Source: Nocardia flavorosea (lineage in GTDB: Bacteria; Actinomycetota; Actinomycetes; Mycobacteriales; Mycobacteriaceae). From it: DNA of 64,000 bases. Position numbers and translations under genes: made by a program. Below, one piece after another: positions 60,615 to 64,000 of the stretch; position 1 is the stretch's first letter, and every line of letters starts with the position of its first letter. The stretch spans positions 1-64,000 of the forward strand of contig NZ_JADLQL010000006.1 of the NCBI RefSeq assembly GCF_015477805.1, written 5' to 3'. The notes beneath the pieces are model-generated. The model saw only the letters and a list, made by a program, of their open reading frames with translations. It was not told the DNA's origin and did no database searches.

Positions 60615-62660
60615 TCACTTGCTTGCGAGCGCGTTCGGCCACCAGACCTTCGGGCCGACCAGGGTGAACAACGCCGGAATGACCACGGTGCGCACCAGGA
60701 ACGTATCCAGCACGATGCCGATACCGACGATGATGCCGAGCTGGGTGAGCGTGATCAGCGGCAGCACACCGAGAACACAGAACACCGCCGCCAGCACGAT
60801 GCCCGCACTGGTGATCACCGCGCCCGTCGCCGAAACCGCGCGCACCATACCGGCGACAGTGCCGTGGTCCGGGGTCTCCTCACGGGCCCGGGTCACCAGG
60901 AAGATGGTGTAGTCGACGCCCAGCGCCACCAGGAAGAGGAAGGCGAACAGCGGTGTCGTGGTGTCCAGGGCCGGGAAGCCGAACAGATGAGTGCCGACCA
61001 CACTGCCCAGACCGAGGGCCGCGAGCGCGCTCAGCACGGTGACCGCGATCAGCAGCACCGCGGCGGGTACGGCCCGCAGCAGCACCAGCAGTACCGCGAA
61101 GACCACCACCAGGATCAGCGGGATGACCAGGAACTGATCGCCGCGGGCGGCATCGCGGGTATCGAGAGCCTGCGCGTCACTGCCGCCGACCAGCGCTTCC
61201 GCCGCGGGCACCTCGGCCAGCGCCGCACGCATCCGCTCGATCGTGTCGAAGGCCCGCGCGGATTCCGGCGCGGCGTCGAGCGTAACCATCCACCGATCCG
61301 TACCCGCATGACTGCCGGCCGGGTTCACCGCCGAGATCGCCGGAACGGCCGACAAGGCCCCGCGCACCTCGTCGCCGGTCCCATGGCGGGCCAGCACGAT
61401 CGTGGGATCGGAAGAGCCGGACGGGAAATGCGCCGCCAAGGTATCGAAACCGTCGACCGATTCCGCCTCGACCCGGAACTGCTCGGTCTGCGACAACCCG
61501 ATGGATACTCCGAAAAGACCGGCGCAACAGCCGAGCAGGACCACGATCGCCGCCGCCGATACGGTCGCCGGCCGCCCCACGACCCAGGTCGCGACCCGGT
61601 GCCAGACGCCCCGCTCGGTGATGTCGTCCGCGCGCAACCGCGGAACGAACGGCCAGAAGACGTTCCGGCCGCACAATGCGAGCGCGGGCGGCAACGCCAG
61701 CAGGACGAACACCACGGCGACCAGCAGTCCCGCCGCGGCCATCAACCCCAGCGACCGCGTGTTGGGCAGAGTCGCCAGCAACAGGGTGCACAGGGCGAGG
61801 ACCACGGTGACGTTACTGGCCAGGATGGCCGGGCCGGCGCGGCGCACCGCTTCGCGTAGTGCATGCCGGTGGTCGCGGTAGCGGTGTAGTTCGTCGCGGT
61901 AGCGGGAGACCAGCAACAGGGCGTAATTCGTACCCGCGCCGAACACCAGAACGCTGGTTATACCGGAGGTGGAACCGTCGAAACTCAGCTCGGTCAGCCG
62001 GGCCAGCGCGGTACCGGCACTCGTCGCGGTCCGGTCGGCGAGGCCGATCACCAGCAGCGGGAGCAGCCACAGCACGGGAGACCGGTAAGTGATGATCAGC
62101 AGCACCGCGACCACCAGTGCGGTGACCGCCAGCAGGGTGATATCCGCGCCGGCGAACGAATCGGCGATATCGGCGCCGAACGCGGGACCGCCGGTTATCT
62201 GCATGATCAGTCCGGGCGGGGTCTGCTGCGCCGCCACCTCGCGGAGCCGGTCGATCTCCTCGGTGAGGGTTTCGCCGCTGAGTTCGGTCGATACGCTCGC
62301 CCGGCCCAGCGCAGCCGCACCGTCGGGCGAGCGCACGAGCCCCGGACCGCCCGCCTCCGTGCCCGCGACCGCACCGACGGCCGCTTCGGCCGCCGCGAGG
62401 TCGCGTTCGGTGAGCGCAGCGCCGTCGGCGCGGCTGATCACGATGATGACCGGGGCGTCCGCGCCGCCGGGGAATTCGGCCACCGCGGCCTTCACCCGCG
62501 CGGATTCCGACGATTCCGGTAGCGAGGTCGGCGCCCGGCCGGCGTCGTCGTTGCTGCCGACCCCGAGAATCGCCGCGCAGGCCGCGACGACGACGGCGAC
62601 GAGTAGCCACCACGAACGGCGGCCGGTGACCAGTGCGGCATAGCGCTCCCACGCATTCAC
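60615..62660 (-). CDS. MMPL/RND-family transporter
   Basis: A 681-residue MmpL-type exporter with two sets of membrane segments: TM1 at 17-37, TM2-6 at about 170-350, a second periplasmic loop, then TM7-12 at about 500-670. GTNYALLLVSRYRDEL and GVDYTIFLVTRAREET are the paired conserved repeats of MMPL proteins carrying the proton-relay Asp/Tyr. The GTG at 62660 is chosen because the longer frame crosses the operator. It is divergent from a MarR regulator with a perfect palindrome in between, which suggests ligand-inducible export of a lipid or drug. Confidence 0.92.
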   Translation of the reverse strand: MNAWERYAALVTGRRSWWLLVAVVVAACAAILGVGSNDDAGRAPTSLPESSESARVKAAVAEFPGGADAPVIIVISRADGAALTERDLAAAEAAVGAVAGTEAGGPGLVRSPDGAAALGRASVSTELSGETLTEEIDRLREVAAQQTPPGLIMQITGGPAFGADIADSFAGADITLLAVTALVVAVLLIITYRSPVLWLLPLLVIGLADRTATSAGTALARLTELSFDGSTSGITSVLVFGAGTNYALLLVSRYRDELHRYRDHRHALREAVRRAGPAILASNVTVVLALCTLLLATLPNTRSLGLMAAAGLLVAVVFVLLALPPALALCGRNVFWPFVPRLRADDITERGVWHRVATWVVGRPATVSAAAIVVLLGCCAGLFGVSIGLSQTEQFRVEAESVDGFDTLAAHFPSGSSDPTIVLARHGTGDEVRGALSAVPAISAVNPAGSHAGTDRWMVTLDAAPESARAFDTIERMRAALAEVPAAEALVGGSDAQALDTRDAARGDQFLVIPLILVVVFAVLLVLLRAVPAAVLLIAVTVLSALAALGLGSVVGTHLFGFPALDTTTPLFAFLFLVALGVDYTIFLVTRAREETPDHGTVAGMVRAVSATGAVITSAGIVLAAVFCVLGVLPLITLTQLGIIVGIGIVLDTFLVRTVVIPALFTLVGPKVWWPNALASK

Positions 62661-62669
62661 CCGGCCGAC

Positions 62670-62688
62670 TATTTCAGAAACTGAAATA
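62670..62688. promoter_or_regulatory. MarR-type operator, MmpL/MarR divergent promoter
   Basis: TATTTCAG-AAA-CTGAAATA, a perfect 8-3-8 palindrome 10 bases ahead of the MmpL start and 58 bases ahead of the MarR start. Confidence 0.85.
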
Positions 62689-62746
62689 ATACGCAAGATC
62701 GCGACTACACTCGGTGCGCCGATCAGAACAGGGAGGACCTCCGAGC

Positions 62747-63259
62747 GTGACACCAACAGGCGACACGGCCGATACCGCGGCGCGCGACTCCGCCGAGACC
62801 GATATCGCCACCGATATCCGCGCGCTCACCGCGATCTCCGAGCAGATCGCCCACCTCTTCGCTCATTCGCACGGCCTGCGCAGCACCGATTTCCGCGCGC
62901 TCATGCATATCGCCACCGCCGATGCCGAAGGCCGGCCGCTCACCGCCGGACAACTCCGCGAACTCATGGGCCTGTCCCCCGCGGCCATCACCTACCTGGT
63001 GGAACGAATGATCGCCTCGGGCCATATCGAGCGGGAAATCGACGCCCGCGACCGCCGGCGCGTCCTGCTGCACTATGCCGAGCACGGGATGGCGGTGGCC
63101 GGCGAATTCTTCTCCCCGCTGGGCCGGCGCACCCGCGCCGCCATGACCGCTCTGCCGACCGATGATCTGCGCGCCGCCCACCGGGTGCTCCAATCGGTGG
63201 TCGCCGCCATGCGGGACCACCACACCGCGCTCACCGAGCAACGGCCGGCCGGCAGCTGA
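62747..63259 (+). CDS. MarR-family transcriptional regulator
   Basis: A 170-residue winged-helix regulator: LRSTDFRALMHIATADAEGR, LTAGQLRELMGLSPAAITYL as recognition helix region, and the wing IDARDRRRVLLHYAEHG. GGGAGGA lies 9 bases before the GTG at 62747; the longer frame starts inside the promoter. It is divergent from the MmpL exporter and probably represses it through the palindrome at 62670-62688. Confidence 0.9.
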   Translation: MTPTGDTADTAARDSAETDIATDIRALTAISEQIAHLFAHSHGLRSTDFRALMHIATADAEGRPLTAGQLRELMGLSPAAITYLVERMIASGHIEREIDARDRRRVLLHYAEHGMAVAGEFFSPLGRRTRAAMTALPTDDLRAAHRVLQSVVAAMRDHHTALTEQRPAGS

Positions 63260-63412
63260 CGAAAGATCTCGAACGGATCGAAACGAAAGATCGACGGGGT
63301 GGCCGAATCCGTCGCGCGGACACATCCGGTATGACCACAGGTCGCCGCGCGGCGCGGCCCGGGTGATTACGTCGGTGCCAGACGGGTACAGCGCATCGAC
63401 AGGAGGTGTGTC

Positions 63413-63742
63413 ATGCCGAAAGAATGGACAGGTAAACAGGAACGGCAGTACGAGCACATCAAGGATTCGGAGCAGGATCGCGGCGCGGGCACGAAACGTG
63501 CGAAGGAGATCGCCGCCCGCACGGTCAACAAGAACCGCGCGCAATCCGGCCGGTCGAAAACCGCGAGCCGCTCATCGATCCGGGATATGTCACCGCAACA
63601 GCGCGGCGGGAAGCGGTCGCACAGCAGCGGACCGAAGGGCCAGACCCGTGACCAGCTGTACAACGAGGCACGGCGCCGCCGGATACCAGGCCGTTCGAAG
63701 ATGAGCAAGGACGAACTCGCCGACGCGCTGGGCCGGTCGTAA
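63413..63742 (+). CDS. small basic protein (plasmid-stabilisation-like annotation group)
   Basis: A 109-residue, highly charged protein: MPKEWTGKQERQYEHIKDS at the start and KGQTRDQLYNEARRRRIPGR followed by SKMSKDELADALGR at the end. The C-terminal part looks like a Rho-N/SAP-type helical motif often found in small stress proteins of actinobacteria, sometimes annotated as plasmid stabilisation protein. GGAGG lies 7 bases before the ATG. It ends 5 bases before the UdgX gene, suggesting co-transcription. Function unknown. Confidence 0.85.
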   Translation: MPKEWTGKQERQYEHIKDSEQDRGAGTKRAKEIAARTVNKNRAQSGRSKTASRSSIRDMSPQQRGGKRSHSSGPKGQTRDQLYNEARRRRIPGRSKMSKDELADALGRS

Positions 63743-63747
63743 CGAAG

Positions 63748-64000
63748 ATGGGCGCCACCGCGAAACCTGTCGGGGCGGCCGAGTTCGTCCCCGCCGACGC
63801 CGATCTGGACACGGTCCGGGCAGCGGCCGCGGGCTGCCGTGGTTGCGATCTGTACCGCAATGCCACCCAGACCGTGTTCGGCGAAGGTCCCGTCGATGCG
63901 TCGGTGGTCATGGTCGGCGAACAGCCCGGCGACCAGGAGGACACCCAGGGGCAGCCGTTCGTCGGCCCGGCCGGGCGGCTCCTGGACCGGGCCCTCGACG
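63748..64000 (+). CDS. UdgX-type uracil-DNA glycosylase, N-terminal part
   Basis: The first 84 codons read AAAGCRGCDLYRNATQTVFG, then DASVVMVGEQPGDQEDTQGQ and PFVGPAGRLLDRALD. This is the N-terminus of the UdgX group (Fe-S uracil glycosylase that can bind uracil-DNA covalently): CxxC iron-sulfur ligands and the GEQPGDQED motif with the PFVGPAGRLL segment. The diagnostic histidine loop lies beyond the window. It starts 5 bases after the preceding small basic protein gene. Confidence 0.88.
   Translation, partial: MGATAKPVGAAEFVPADADLDTVRAAAAGCRGCDLYRNATQTVFGEGPVDASVVMVGEQPGDQEDTQGQPFVGPAGRLLDRALD

Noticed and set aside
1..64000. CRISPR arrays, rRNA genes, replication origin
   Set aside because: Looked for short regularly spaced repeats and rRNA-like sequence; found none. 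The only short tandem DNA repeat is the 27-bp unit at 45233-45313, which is coding.

Overview
The window is a high-GC actinomycete chromosome segment, most likely from Nocardia or a close mycolata relative. Supporting signs are an MbtI-type salicylate synthase, an Lsr2 protein, a DUF3558 lipoprotein, Acg, MmpL and UdgX proteins, and many GTG or TTG starts with ATGA/GTGA gene overlaps. This is inferred from gene content; no species call is possible from sequence alone.

Region 1 (1-2.4 kb) is the end of an integrated element: a partial IS3-type transposase, a small ORF and a large serine recombinase whose last codons are the 3' part of a tRNA-Leu(GAG) gene. Region 2 (2.4-7.8 kb) is ordinary chromosome: a luciferase-like oxidoreductase, an IS5-type remnant, a divergent MFS/TetR pair with a visible operator, a decayed metallophosphoesterase next to a Nudix gene, and a DUF3558 lipoprotein with a small membrane protein.

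Region 3 (about 7.9-49.8 kb) is the main content: a large nonribosomal peptide cluster of the pyochelin/yersiniabactin/coelibactin class. It contains a salicylate synthase, NRPS1 (ArCP-Cy-A-T-Cy-A-T-Cy-A-T), NRPS2 (dock-Cy-A[MT]-T-TE, PchF-like), a thiazolinyl imide reductase, a saccharopine-dehydrogenase-like reductase, two P450s, a flavin-dependent halogenase-like enzyme, five stand-alone methyltransferases, a cysteine/sulfur operon (decarboxylase, CysK-rhodanese fusion, cysteine desulfurase) and an IrtAB/YbtPQ-like ABC pair. Seven Fur-family palindromes of one type (about TGAAAA-NN-RTTWTCATT) lie in its promoter regions. The last one precedes rpmJ, the zinc-free bL36 paralogue, a classical Zur target. 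I therefore read the cluster as a Zur-controlled zincophore system. A tandem winged-helix Fur-family protein with a frameshifted C-terminus sits inside it behind the best palindrome.

Region 4 (49.8-52.3 kb) is the opposite arm of metal homeostasis: a P1B-4 efflux ATPase divergent from an ArsR/SmtB sensor with an intact alpha-5 zinc-type site. Region 5 (52.3-64 kb) holds housekeeping and stress genes: DUF427, SRPBCC, zinc alcohol dehydrogenase, DUF1360, Lsr2, two MarR regulators with clear operators, an MmpL exporter, a DoxX protein with 11-residue repeats, VOC and UdgX, plus two broken genes (DUF1801 and an Acg-type nitroreductase).

Predicted pathway logic (inference): salicylate is loaded on the NRPS1 aryl carrier. 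Module 1 has a Thr-like code and modules 2-4 have Cys codes, and the Cy domains form an oxazoline and thiazolines. The PchG-like reductase and embedded methyltransferase would finish the last ring, and TE would release the chain. Tailoring P450s, halogenase and methyltransferases decorate it, and the ABC pair would bring the metal complex in. No stand-alone salicyl-AMP ligase is in the window.
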